Source: Aedoeadaptatus coxii (GTDB taxonomy: Bacteria > Bacillota > Clostridia > Tissierellales > Peptoniphilaceae). Taken from it: 64,000 bases of DNA. This document shows positions 50,651 through 59,397 of this stretch, one piece after another (the first letter of the stretch is position 1; every line of letters begins with the position of its first letter). The stretch is taken from assembly GCF_903819215.1 (NCBI RefSeq), contig NZ_CAIJCT010000016.1; one strand, written 5' to 3'. Below the pieces are notes generated by a model. It ran no database searches, was not told the DNA's origin, and worked only from the letters and a program-made list of their open reading frames with translations. The position numbers and the translations under genes are program-made.

Positions 50651-51829
50651 GTGAAAAAAGACAATAAGTACATTACTTCCATCAGTTTCGGCGTCGCCAC
50701 CGTTTGGTTTTCCACTCACTGCGGAGCAGGTTTTGCTTCCGGTACACAGGAACTCCAATTCTTCGCCAACCACGGTTGGTTTGGCGTTTTGATGCCGATT
50801 CTTACCTTTATCCTTATCGCCGTTACCTATTACGTCGGTTTGGAGACTGCACGTCAAACAGATAAATGGGGCTACGATGCCTGGTCGAAAGAAGCCTACG
50901 GAAAATATTCCAAAGTGCTTACCCCGGCAATGGATGTAAGTGTTATCATCACCACCATCGCCGCATCCGCCGCCACCATTGCATCGGGTGGGCTTTTAGC
51001 CAATCAATACCTTGGGCTCCCCGTCCTCTTGGGATCGGTGATTATGCTCATTATCGTCACCTTACTCGTTATTTTCGGCGAAGAGCTGGTCAGAAAAAAT
51101 GCCACTATTATGACGATTTTAATCTTAGCTATTATTTCTATCGTAATCGTCGCCGGCTTAATTAAATTCGGGCCCGATATCGCTCGTCTTTTCAAAGAAG
51201 GCTACGTCAACCCAAAAGCTACTAAATGGGGCATTTCCGCTTCCGATGAAACGGTACACGGCAATGTGTTCAACTCCCTTTTATGGGCTTTAACCTATGC
51301 CGGTTTCCAAATCAGTGCCATCGGCGGCATTACCGCATCTTTTAAGGGTGGTCAATACAAAGAAGAATCGAAAGGCGCCATGATGATCGGCTGCATTATG
51401 AACATCATCATGCTCGTTGGCATTTGCCTTTTGATCTTCTCTCAAATGCCGGATATTTATTTAAGCGAAGCTACCCGCGCACTTCCTACTATCGCCGTAG
51501 TCGAACAGTTAAATATCCCCATCTTGCAAGTTTTATATCCCATTCTCCTGTTCCTCGCGTTAATTACTACCGCCGTCGGTTTTATCTTCGGCATCGTTAC
51601 CCGCGTAGAACCTCACGTTATGAAAAACGAAACCAATCCCGTAAAGAAAAAAGCCATTATCGCCGTGATCTCCCTGATCGTCTGCTATTTGGTTTCCACT
51701 CTCGGCCTGATGTGGATCGTTCAAAATGCATACAAATACCTTGGAATTTTCAACTGGGCACTTATTATTCTGCCCCTTTGGATCTTAGGATATAAAAACA
51801 TTCATAAGCGAGATAAACTTGCCCGATAA
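50651..51829 (+). CDS. YkvI-family membrane transporter
   Basis: The 392-residue protein has about eleven membrane helices. It begins with an unwound-helix glycine motif HCGAGFASGTQELQFFANHG typical of the LeuT/APC-fold YkvI family. The substrate is unknown. The GTG start at 50651 has TTGGAGG six bases upstream. TATAAT at 50608-50613 is a likely -10. A hairpin with a T run follows at 51886. Confidence 0.75.
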   Translation: MKKDNKYITSISFGVATVWFSTHCGAGFASGTQELQFFANHGWFGVLMPILTFILIAVTYYVGLETARQTDKWGYDAWSKEAYGKYSKVLTPAMDVSVIITTIAASAATIASGGLLANQYLGLPVLLGSVIMLIIVTLLVIFGEELVRKNATIMTILILAIISIVIVAGLIKFGPDIARLFKEGYVNPKATKWGISASDETVHGNVFNSLLWALTYAGFQISAIGGITASFKGGQYKEESKGAMMIGCIMNIIMLVGICLLIFSQMPDIYLSEATRALPTIAVVEQLNIPILQVLYPILLFLALITTAVGFIFGIVTRVEPHVMKNETNPVKKKAIIAVISLIVCYLVSTLGLMWIVQNAYKYLGIFNWALIILPLWILGYKNIHKRDKLAR

Positions 51830-51885
51830 AACTTTTCCGAAACAATAATCAGGAACGTACTTTTCATGACGCTATGTTATACTTA

Positions 51886-51910
51886 GAATGGCCTTGCGGC
51901 CATTCTTTTT
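51886..51910 (+). terminator. Terminator after the YkvI-family gene, close to the oatA-like start
   Basis: GAATGGCC (51886-51893), loop TTGC, GGCCATTC (51898-51905) and five T residues. It lies only 16 bp before the acyltransferase start codon. A TATACT (51877-51882) immediately before the stem could make it an attenuator instead. Confidence 0.75.
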
Positions 51911-51926
51911 ATTTGGAGTTGATGAT

Positions 51927-53762
51927 ATGCAATCGCGGGAGATCCGTTCGTTTACAGGTATTCGCGCCCTGGCTCTTTGGGGCGTCATCTTATACCACCT
52001 TTATCCCCATATTATTCGAGGCGGCTATTTAGGCGTCGTCATTTTCTTTGTCTTGTCTGGCTATCTTTTAATGGCGCAGCATTTGACGAGCACAAAAGAC
52101 GATCCCTTGCAAAAGTTTAAAAAACAATACATAAAATTAACGCCCCCTCTTTTACTCGTGGTAACCGTCACCCTGATTCTTGCCGCTCTCTTTTTTAGAG
52201 ATGATTTCCACGACGTCCTCTACTCCGGCACGGCGGCCATTTTAGGCGTCAATAACTGGCAACAAATTTTCAGAGGCCTGTCTTACTTCGATCTCCACGG
52301 AAAATTTCTGCCCTTTACCCATTTTTGGGCTCTTTCCGCACAGATTCAGTTTTACCTCATATGGGCCATTCTAAGAAAATGTTTCGGCAACCATAGAGAA
52401 AAATTTGCCCTTTCCTTAGCCGTTACGGGCATCCTCTCTCTCTTCCTTATGACGGGAATGAAGCCCTTTATGGACGATGCCACCCGCATTTATTACGGCA
52501 CGGACACCCGATTCTTTTCCTTTGCCATCGGCGCTCTCGCCGGCATGATCGGCTGCCAAGGGAGCTTTAATAAATCCCAAAAGCGCAAATCCAATCTTGT
52601 CTCCCTTTTAATCGCCCTTATGCTCCTTTGCTTCCTCCTCTTTAAAGAGGGAAGCTTCCTCTATTATGGCGGCATGCTCTTCTTTACCCTCGCCATGTCC
52701 CTCCTCCTTTTGATTACGGCGCGAGACGACAACCGCGCGGCGAAAATGTTGGACAACCCGCTGCTCCGCTATTTCGGCACGAGAAGTTACGAGCTTTACC
52801 TGTGGCAATACCCCGTCATGCTCGTGTTCCGGCAACTTTTTTCTCACTCCGAATTCTCCTACCACACGGTGGTACTTTTGCAAATGCCCGTGCTCTTCGC
52901 CTTGGGTGAAGGAACCTATCGCCTGTTCCGCTCGCAATCGAAGAAAAAAACGGTGCGCCTATCCCTCGCCGTCTTTCTCCTCGTAGGTATTCTCGGCGGC
53001 ATCATCATTCCCACGCCTAAAGAAAACGAAATGGAACGGGCGCGCCTCGAAGCCATTGCCGCTCAAAAAAGAGAAGCGGAACGGAAAAAAATAGAGGCTG
53101 AAAATGCAGAGCTCAGCGAACCCATTCGAGAAATCAACGAAAAATGGCCCGAACTCGCCCTCTCCGCCCGAGATCTAAAGACGCTGGAAACAAAGAAGGG
53201 CCTGATGATCGGCGACAGTATTACGGAAATGACGGCGGTCACCATCGAAAACCTGCTGCCGAATTTTAAAATCGACGGCAAAAAGAACCGCCAAATGGTG
53301 CAGGCAAAAGATATTCTCACCTCTTACGACTTATCGAGCCTCGGCGCCGATGCGCCTATTGTGATTCAACTGGGCACCAATTCCGATTTTAAACAAAAAG
53401 TATTGAATCAACTTTTAGACGCTTGCGGCGATCACCCGGTTTATTTAATGACCATCGTCGTCCCCGACCCTTGGGAAGCCAGCGTCAACGATATATTTAG
53501 AGAAGAGGCGAAAACTCGCGACAATGTTCACATTATCGACTGGTATAAAATCGCCAAAGAACACGAAGATCTTTTCGTAAAAGACCACACCCACCCGAAA
53601 GGGCTCGGCATGGATTTATTTGCCCAAACGATAGCAAAACATATGTTGTCGCAGAAAAAGGAAGGGAAAAAACAGGCGCCGAAATCGAAAAAACCACATG
53701 GCTTTAAAGCTTTGTTCCAAAGAAAAAGCGACGAGCCCACAACCGACAATGAGCAGAGTTAA
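51927..53762 (+). CDS. OatA-like acyltransferase with SGNH esterase domain
   Basis: The 611-residue protein has an acyltransferase-3 domain of ten or so membrane helices (FTGIRALALWGVILYHLYP, FVLSGYLLM). A short charged coil leads to an extracellular SGNH domain with nucleophile GDSITEM and the Asp-His pair in DHTHPKGLG. This is the OatA layout, which O-acetylates peptidoglycan MurNAc and confers lysozyme resistance. The C-terminus is Lys/Pro-rich. The start ATG at 51927 follows TTGGAG. Confidence 0.88.
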   Translation: MQSREIRSFTGIRALALWGVILYHLYPHIIRGGYLGVVIFFVLSGYLLMAQHLTSTKDDPLQKFKKQYIKLTPPLLLVVTVTLILAALFFRDDFHDVLYSGTAAILGVNNWQQIFRGLSYFDLHGKFLPFTHFWALSAQIQFYLIWAILRKCFGNHREKFALSLAVTGILSLFLMTGMKPFMDDATRIYYGTDTRFFSFAIGALAGMIGCQGSFNKSQKRKSNLVSLLIALMLLCFLLFKEGSFLYYGGMLFFTLAMSLLLLITARDDNRAAKMLDNPLLRYFGTRSYELYLWQYPVMLVFRQLFSHSEFSYHTVVLLQMPVLFALGEGTYRLFRSQSKKKTVRLSLAVFLLVGILGGIIIPTPKENEMERARLEAIAAQKREAERKKIEAENAELSEPIREINEKWPELALSARDLKTLETKKGLMIGDSITEMTAVTIENLLPNFKIDGKKNRQMVQAKDILTSYDLSSLGADAPIVIQLGTNSDFKQKVLNQLLDACGDHPVYLMTIVVPDPWEASVNDIFREEAKTRDNVHIIDWYKIAKEHEDLFVKDHTHPKGLGMDLFAQTIAKHMLSQKKEGKKQAPKSKKPHGFKALFQRKSDEPTTDNEQS

Positions 53763-53774
53763 ACTCTGCTTTTT
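53752..53774 (+). terminator. Terminator overlapping the stop codon of the oatA-like gene
   Basis: AGCAGAGT (53752-53759) pairs with ACTCTGCT (53763-53770) with the stop codon in the loop, followed by T residues. Confidence 0.75.
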
Positions 53775-53816
53775 GTTTGCTCATTTTTAAAAATCGAAAA
53801 AAATGCGCCCTTCACC

Positions 53817-53845
53817 TTGTTCGAGGAAACCCGTTTTAGTATAGT
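53817..53845 (+). promoter_or_regulatory. Promoter of the GldA-like dehydrogenase gene
   Basis: TTGTTC (53817-53822), 17 bp, TATAGT (53840-53845), about 37 bp before the start codon. Confidence 0.6.
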
Positions 53846-53881
53846 AACGAATATAATGTTGTACACTGGAGGATGAATTTT

Positions 53882-54955
53882 ATGTTAATGCCAAATTATT
53901 ACGTATCAAACGACGGTTACCCCGATCTCGCTCGGGCGCTAAAAGAAAAAGGCTATGGAAAAGTAGTCTTAATCGGCGGCAAGCGCGCATTGCACGCCGC
54001 GGCGCCGAAAGTGGAACGTGCTCTTCGCGGAGAAGGCATCACCATTACCGGCGAAAAAATCTACGGCGTGGAATGTACAGAAGCCAATATCCGCCGACTG
54101 GCTGAAGACGAAGACGTCTTAGCGGCCGATGTGCTCCTTGGCATCGGCGGCGGAAAAGCCATCGATACGACGAAGGTCGTCTCCCTGGAAATCGGAAAAC
54201 CCGCTTTTTCCCTTCCCACCATCTGCTCCAATTGCGCGGCCATGACCGCCATCGCCGTCGTCTATAACGAGGACGGCAGCGTCTCGCACTACGCCTTCCC
54301 CCATTCCCCCTCGGATATTTTTATCGACCTTTCCATTATTGCCGAAGCGCCGGATATTTATTTCTGGGCGGGCATCGGCGACGGCTTGAGCAAACAACCT
54401 GAAGTACTCTATGCCTCCGGCGGCGAAGATTTAAACCACATGGCGCGCCTCGGCGTGGGCATCGCCAAAACGTGCCAAGAACCTCTGCTGCTTTACGGAA
54501 AAGAAGGCCTCGAGGATGTTAAAAACAATCGCGTAAGCCGCGCCGTGGAAGAAGTGGCCCTTACCATTTTAGTTTCCACAGGCTACGTTTCAAACCTTAC
54601 AAACTGCGACGACTTTTATTACAACTCCTCGCTCGCCCACATCTTCTTCGATACGTCCTGCGCCATTCAACGGGAAGGCAACTACCTTCACGGCGAAGTC
54701 GTCTCCTTCGGCGTCCTCGTGCTACACGCTTATACGGGCAACGACGAAGAGCTTGAAAAAATCACCAAATTTAATAAATCCTTAGGCCTTCCCACGACCC
54801 TCGCCGATGTAGGTCTTGAAGAAAAAGATTTAGACGCCATGATGGAGATCGTCCCCGAAACCATCGAATACAAACGCTCGCCCCAAGTTATTTCCATTAA
54901 ACGATTAAAAGAAGCGGCATTAAAAGCCGATCGCTTCGGCCAATCGCTCCAATAA
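53882..54955 (+). CDS. GldA-like iron-containing alcohol dehydrogenase family protein
   Basis: The 357-residue protein shares the glycerol dehydrogenase fold: VVLIGGKRAL, GIGGGKAIDTTKVV (nucleotide binding) and LPTICSNCAAMTAIAVVYNEDG. Metal ligands are likely the Asp near WAGIGDGLSK and the His in NYLHGEVVSFG. The substrate is uncertain; glycerol or another short polyol or aldehyde is typical. The ATG at 53882 is nine bases after GGAGG and is better placed than the ATG that abuts it. Confidence 0.82.
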   Translation: MLMPNYYVSNDGYPDLARALKEKGYGKVVLIGGKRALHAAAPKVERALRGEGITITGEKIYGVECTEANIRRLAEDEDVLAADVLLGIGGGKAIDTTKVVSLEIGKPAFSLPTICSNCAAMTAIAVVYNEDGSVSHYAFPHSPSDIFIDLSIIAEAPDIYFWAGIGDGLSKQPEVLYASGGEDLNHMARLGVGIAKTCQEPLLLYGKEGLEDVKNNRVSRAVEEVALTILVSTGYVSNLTNCDDFYYNSSLAHIFFDTSCAIQREGNYLHGEVVSFGVLVLHAYTGNDEELEKITKFNKSLGLPTTLADVGLEEKDLDAMMEIVPETIEYKRSPQVISIKRLKEAALKADRFGQSLQ

Positions 54956-54983
54956 AAAAAGTGTCCACGCGGACACTTTTTTT
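54953..54983. terminator. Bidirectional terminator after the GldA-like gene
   Basis: AAAAAGTGTCC, loop ACGC, GGACACTTTTT: a perfect stem with A and T runs. Confidence 0.9.
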
Positions 54984-54984
54984 G

Positions 54985-55998
54985 TTAGAATTCGCCGTTC
55001 AGTGTGCGATAGGAAATCCAGCCGTCGCCGATATTGCACCAGGTTCTTACCGAATCCGAATGGGTGTCGATGACGTAAACTGTATCTCCTCTTTCTAAAG
55101 TATAAAGGGTGGGGTAGCTTTTCCCTGGTCCCGAGCGCACATTGGCTTGTGCCGCCGTGACGCGCTGGGTCGTAAAGAGAATGCGGCTCACTTCAGTGGC
55201 GCGCTTCGCCGATTTGGCGGCGTTGGCCTTCGCCTTGGAGGCGTTGGCAGCTTCCATTTTTTTCGCCTTCTCTTCCGCATCTTTTTTATCTTTTCCAAGG
55301 CCCGTCTCTTCTTTTAACGCCACGAGACGCCCGTTATCCGGCGCCACGGCGAGCAATCCGGACAAAAGCTCCGATGCCTTGTCGAATTCTTCCGCTCCGT
55401 TTAACGCGCGGATTTTATTTTCCGCCGCCGTCACCACACGGTTAATGCCCTCTTCCGCCTTATCTTCGAGATCGTTATCGTGTTCTTTTACCGCCACATA
55501 ACGTTCTAAGGCATCGGCAAAGGCAAGATCATTTAAAGCGTCGTCCGCCGCTTCCAAAGAGGATTTATCTTTTGCCAATTCCTTGGCCTCTTCGGCATCT
55601 TCTTTGTCGCTTTCCTTTTGAGTAATCTCGTAAAGCTTGCGGAAATCGTCGTAGGCCTTGTCGTAATTTTCATCCTCCATGGCGCTTTCCGCCGCTTTTC
55701 TCAGCCGCGTACGTTGGGTCGCTTTAAACGCCACTACACACAAAGCGATGAGCGCAATGGCGACGAGAGCAGCCGCCACGCCGATCATGACTTTTTTCTT
55801 TTTCTCTTTGGAATTCGCATCGTCGAATTCATCGTCGTATTCGATTTTTTCCCGTGCAATGGATTCGGCAGCCTCTACGGCATTCACCGGTTCCATGGGT
55901 TGTGTCACGTCCTCTTCCGACGGCACTAAGGGCTTGCCGCAGGATTTACAAAATTTCGCATCGGCTGCGTTTTCCACGCCGCAATGGGAGCAATTCAT
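54985..55998 (-). CDS. Zinc-ribbon membrane protein with SH3b domain
   Basis: The 337-residue protein has an N-terminal zinc ribbon (CSHCGVENAADAKFCKSCG), an acidic linker and one membrane helix (about 71-92). A long helical, Lys/Glu/Ala-rich segment with TPR-like character follows, and then a C-terminal bacterial SH3 domain (AQANVRSGPGKSYPTLYTLERGDTVYVID...WISYRTL). SH3b domains often bind cell wall. A structural or sensory role at the envelope is plausible; the function is unknown. Confidence 0.78.
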   Translation of the reverse strand: MNCSHCGVENAADAKFCKSCGKPLVPSEEDVTQPMEPVNAVEAAESIAREKIEYDDEFDDANSKEKKKKVMIGVAAALVAIALIALCVVAFKATQRTRLRKAAESAMEDENYDKAYDDFRKLYEITQKESDKEDAEEAKELAKDKSSLEAADDALNDLAFADALERYVAVKEHDNDLEDKAEEGINRVVTAAENKIRALNGAEEFDKASELLSGLLAVAPDNGRLVALKEETGLGKDKKDAEEKAKKMEAANASKAKANAAKSAKRATEVSRILFTTQRVTAAQANVRSGPGKSYPTLYTLERGDTVYVIDTHSDSVRTWCNIGDGWISYRTLNGEF

Positions 55999-56124
55999 AC
56001 ATGCCTCCTTCTGTTCTTGATATAAAAAATGAGAGTGAATAAAAACGTTTACACTATAAGATTATAGTATAGTGTTTTACAAAAAACTTCAATACGAAAA
56101 AGTGCATATCCTTCTCCATAAAAA

Positions 56125-56153
56125 GAAAAAATCGAGCAGAATATTGCTCGATT
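56125..56153 (-). terminator. Terminator of cysK-cysE
   Basis: On the minus strand ATCGAGCA, a six-base loop, TGCTCGAT and a T run. Confidence 0.85.
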
Positions 56154-56166
56154 CTTCTTTTATAAC

Positions 56167-56685
56167 TTAACGCTGATGCACCACTTCGGCGGGAATCCCC
56201 ACGACGGTGGCGTGTGCCGGCACGGGATCCAGCACCACGGCGCCTGCACCGACTTTTGCATCGTCGCCGACGACAATAGGCCCTAAGACAGTAGATCCCG
56301 CCCCCAGAAGTACCCGATGTCCAATGGTGGGATGGCGTTTGGTTTTGCTCTTCCCTCGGCCACCCAAGGTGACGCCGTGATAAATGGTGACGTCGTCGCC
56401 AATGACCGCCGTCTCCCCAATAACCACGCCCGTTCCGTGATCGATAAATAATCTCTCGCCGATACGCGCTCCGGGATGAATTTCGATGCCGGTTTTATTG
56501 CGGCTTCTGTGGGAAATCCATCGCGCCCATGTCGTGTGGCCTTTTAAATAGAGGCGGTGAGCTCGCTCGTGACTTAAAAGCGCGGTTACAGCCGGGTAAA
56601 GAAACATAGCCTCGAAGAGGTTTCGACAAGCGGGGTCTTTCTGTAAGATGACCTCCGCGATTTTTCTTCGCCTTTTAAACAGCAT
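56167..56685 (-). CDS. cysE: Serine O-acetyltransferase
   Basis: The 172-residue left-handed beta-helix enzyme makes O-acetylserine for cysteine synthesis. The hexapeptide region includes GIEIHPGARIGERLFIDHGTGVVIGETAVIGD and VTLGGRGKSKTKRHPTIG, with the catalytic His and Asp of CysE. It is two bases downstream of cysK and at the shorter end of the family, close to clostridial EpsC/CysE forms. Confidence 0.95.
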   Translation of the reverse strand: MLFKRRRKIAEVILQKDPACRNLFEAMFLYPAVTALLSHERAHRLYLKGHTTWARWISHRSRNKTGIEIHPGARIGERLFIDHGTGVVIGETAVIGDDVTIYHGVTLGGRGKSKTKRHPTIGHRVLLGAGSTVLGPIVVGDDAKVGAGAVVLDPVPAHATVVGIPAEVVHQR

Positions 56686-56687
56686 GT

Positions 56688-57566
56688 CTATTTAAAAAGA
56701 TCCGTCGACATGTAGCGTTCCGCCGCGTCGGGCAATACCGTGACGATGTTGCCTTCGTAGCGTTCGGCGAGTTTTAGCGCGCCTGCCACATTGCCTCCTG
56801 CAGAAATCCCCACGCTTAAACCTTCTTCCGCACTTAAACGGCGCGCCATGTCCATGGCCTCTTCACTCGTGACGGTGATCACCTCATCTACGACGTCGGG
56901 ATCGTAGTTTTCGGGGATAAAATTGGCGCCGATCCCTTGAATTCCGTGGCTCCCTGCTTTTCCCTGCGTTATAAGGGGGCTTTCCGCCGGCTCGATCCCT
57001 ACGACGACGGTATTGTTATTCTTCGCCTTCAGCGCTCTGCCTACGCCGGTCACCGTGCCGCCGGTGCCGATGCCTGCCACAAAGACGGCGACGGAATCAA
57101 GGGCTTCTAAAATTTCGGGTCCCGTTGTTTTTTCGTGCATCTTCGGATTGGAAGGATTGGAAAATTGATCGGGCAAAAAATAATCTCCCGTAGCAGCCAG
57201 TTCCTTCGCCTTATCCACCGCCGCCTGCATGCCTCCTTCCTCCACTAAAAGAAGCTCCGCGCCGAAGGAGCGAATCAGCGCCTTGCGTTCGTCGCTCATG
57301 GAGGCGGGCATGACGATGGTTACATCATAGCCTAATTGCTTTCCGATAAGGGAAAGGGCGATGCCCGTGTTGCCGCTCGTGGGCTCGACGATTTTCATGC
57401 CGGGCTTCAGCGCGCCCCTTTCGATGGCGTCGTTCACCATGGCGTAGGCGATGCGATCCTTAATACTCGCCGCCGGATTATTTTTTTCAAGTTTTGCATA
57501 TATGCGGCCGCCGCCCATTGAAAGTTGTACGAGGGGCGTATGGCCGATAGTGTCTATAATCTTCAT
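56688..57566 (-). CDS. cysK: Cysteine synthase (O-acetylserine sulfhydrylase)
   Basis: The 292-residue fold-type II PLP enzyme replaces the acetyl group of O-acetylserine with sulfide. It begins KIIDTIGHTPLVQLSMGGGRIYAK. The PLP lysine is in NNPAASIKDRIAYAM; PTSGNTGIALSLIG and GIGTGGTVTGVGRAL bind substrate and PLP phosphate. The ATG at 57566 gives the normal family length; the longer reading frame reaches back into the upstream terminator. It forms an operon with cysE. The binding site is weakly placed, so the start is less certain than the family. Confidence 0.93.
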   Translation of the reverse strand: MKIIDTIGHTPLVQLSMGGGRIYAKLEKNNPAASIKDRIAYAMVNDAIERGALKPGMKIVEPTSGNTGIALSLIGKQLGYDVTIVMPASMSDERKALIRSFGAELLLVEEGGMQAAVDKAKELAATGDYFLPDQFSNPSNPKMHEKTTGPEILEALDSVAVFVAGIGTGGTVTGVGRALKAKNNNTVVVGIEPAESPLITQGKAGSHGIQGIGANFIPENYDPDVVDEVITVTSEEAMDMARRLSAEEGLSVGISAGGNVAGALKLAERYEGNIVTVLPDAAERYMSTDLFK

Positions 57567-57710
57567 GATAATATCCAACCTTTCTACTTCGAATGGTCTT
57601 TTCATCATAACGTGAATCCGGCGCGCTGTAAACCGCATGGCCACCTTTATACATCCTGCACATATTGTGTCGTTTGAAAAAACGCATCTCTTTTTTGATT
57701 CTAAACATAA

Positions 57711-57731
57711 AAAAAGCGCCGAAGCGCTTTT
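57711..57731 (-). terminator. Terminator of the ornithine cyclodeaminase-like gene
   Basis: On the minus strand AAGCGC, loop TTCG, GCGCTT and a T run. It separates this gene from cysK-cysE. Confidence 0.8.
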
Positions 57732-57732
57732 C

Positions 57733-58728
57733 TTACAATTGAATTTCCCGTCCGATTCCTTTTTCCTTCGCCATTTGGTAAACTTTTTCACCGACGACAA
57801 TATCGAAAACGGCGGATCCTGTGGATTTAAAGAGGGTGATCTCATCGTCATTCTCCCGGCCTACCAATGTACCGAGCACCACTTCTCCGATTTCGTGTTC
57901 CACTTTTTCACGGGACACGAGACCGTCTTGAACAGGCTTCATTAAATCCCCGGCCTCGTGCATGACGCCGTCGATGGTATCTAAATATACCTTATCGGCG
58001 CGCGCGACGATTTCAGGCGGCAGCTCGATCATATCAGGCGTGTAGGCGCCGACGCCGTTAATATGGCAGCCGGGCTTTACGAGGTTGCCGTCGAAAACAG
58101 GCGATGTCGCCGTCGTCACCGCCGTAATAATATCGGCTTCAGGGATCACCGGCGCGAGATCGGAAATGCCGATAAGTTCCGCGCCGTATGCCTTCATATC
58201 TTCTTTTACCGATTCCACAAAAGCATCCGCCTTCTCCTGTTTGCGATTAAAAATATAGGCCTTTTGAATGGGGCGCACGGCGAGAACCGATTCCAGTTGG
58301 CTCTTGGCTTGGCCGCCGGTACCGATTAAGACGAAAACCTCTGCATCTTTTTTAGCGAGAAGATCAGTAGCGGCGCCGCTTAAACCGCCGGTGCGCATGC
58401 GGGTAAGCTCCGTGCCGTCCATAATCGCCTTCACAAAGCCCGTTTCCGCATCCATCATCACCATGGTCGCGGGAACAGAGGGCATACCCGTGTCCGCATT
58501 CTTCGGGTACACGGCGATAATCTTCACGCCCAGAGCATCTTCCCCTTCGATTAAACCCGGCATAAAAAGAGCCTGACCTTCCGATTTCTTTACATCTAAA
58601 TTCGTACGCAGGGGAATATCCGTCTTCTTCGACGCGTAATACCCCATGGCGGATTTGTCCGCTTCAATAACATCTCTTACCGACATGGAACGGCTAACTT
58701 CTTCCGCCGTTAACATTAAAACCTTCAC
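57733..58728 (-). CDS. Ornithine cyclodeaminase / mu-crystallin family protein
   Basis: The 331-residue NAD(P)-dependent enzyme has KVLMLTAEEVSRSMSVRDVI, the substrate arginine region TRMRTGGLSGAATDLLA and the Rossmann motif FVLIGTGGQAKSQLESV. Family members include ornithine cyclodeaminase, alanine dehydrogenase, pyrroline-2-carboxylate reductase and SbnB-type enzymes. The start is a GTG at 58728 with GGAGG six bases upstream. It is upstream of cysK-cysE, separated from it by a terminator. The precise reaction is open. Confidence 0.8.
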   Translation of the reverse strand: MKVLMLTAEEVSRSMSVRDVIEADKSAMGYYASKKTDIPLRTNLDVKKSEGQALFMPGLIEGEDALGVKIIAVYPKNADTGMPSVPATMVMMDAETGFVKAIMDGTELTRMRTGGLSGAATDLLAKKDAEVFVLIGTGGQAKSQLESVLAVRPIQKAYIFNRKQEKADAFVESVKEDMKAYGAELIGISDLAPVIPEADIITAVTTATSPVFDGNLVKPGCHINGVGAYTPDMIELPPEIVARADKVYLDTIDGVMHEAGDLMKPVQDGLVSREKVEHEIGEVVLGTLVGRENDDEITLFKSTGSAVFDIVVGEKVYQMAKEKGIGREIQL

Positions 58729-58777
58729 AGGCCACCTCCAAACATAATCTAATCTATTATAATCAAAAAAAACCGCA

Positions 58778-58806
58778 AAACAAAAGCCCCACTTACAAGC
58801 GGGGCC
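58778..58806 (-). terminator. Terminator of the universal stress protein gene
   Basis: On the minus strand GCCCCGCT and AGTGGGGC enclose a short loop, followed by TTTTGTTTTG. Confidence 0.75.
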
Positions 58807-58810
58807 CATG

Positions 58811-59251
58811 TTACATGCGGCAGGTTTCTTTGTTGATGAGTACCGGTACCTTGGCACCGTTTAGCACTCTGTCGGAGACAGAGCCTAAGAGCGTTCTGGA
58901 AAAACCGCCCAGACCGCGACTGCCCATTACAATTAAATTTACCTTGTTCTCTTCTGCACAGGCGATAATTTCTTCCGAAGCGCGCCCGATACGGTAACAC
59001 GTTTCAATGGCGCCGTCGTATTTCATTTGCTCTTTCGCTTTTTCTAAAATACTTTCCGCGCGATCCGCTTGCGCCTTCTTGAAGTCCGTCGTGAGAAAAT
59101 CGCCGGGATAATGCTCAATAATATTCGTGTCCGTTAAGACAGTCAGGATGATAAGCTTCGAATGAAACGTTTTAGCTAAAAGTTCAGCTTCTTTTAAAGC
59201 ACAATAAGAATCTCTCGATCCGTCAATAGGTACTAAAATTTTATCATACAT
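58811..59251 (-). CDS. Universal stress protein (UspA family)
   Basis: The 146-residue protein begins KILVPIDGSRDSYCALKEAELLA and has the ATP-binding motif GSRGLGGFSRTLLGSVSDRVL (G-2x-G-9x-G-S type). That suggests an ATP-binding Usp. Its stress role is not predictable in detail. GGAGG precedes the ATG. Confidence 0.9.
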   Translation of the reverse strand: MYDKILVPIDGSRDSYCALKEAELLAKTFHSKLIILTVLTDTNIIEHYPGDFLTTDFKKAQADRAESILEKAKEQMKYDGAIETCYRIGRASEEIIACAEENKVNLIVMGSRGLGGFSRTLLGSVSDRVLNGAKVPVLINKETCRM

Positions 59252-59397
59252 ACTATCCCTCCTTATATATAGTATACCACGAATTTAGCAAGATAAAACG
59301 ATAATCTAAAGAAGAACGAAGTTTTCCCCTTGTTTAAATCTAAAACGAGAGAGTATATATCATAATGAAGAAAAAAATAGAAGAAAGGAAAGTAAAA

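Noticed and set aside
57487..57708. 73-codon frame upstream of and overlapping cysK, considered as a leader peptide
   Set aside because: It has no Cys run or regulatory codon cluster and overlaps the cysK coding sequence for most of its length.
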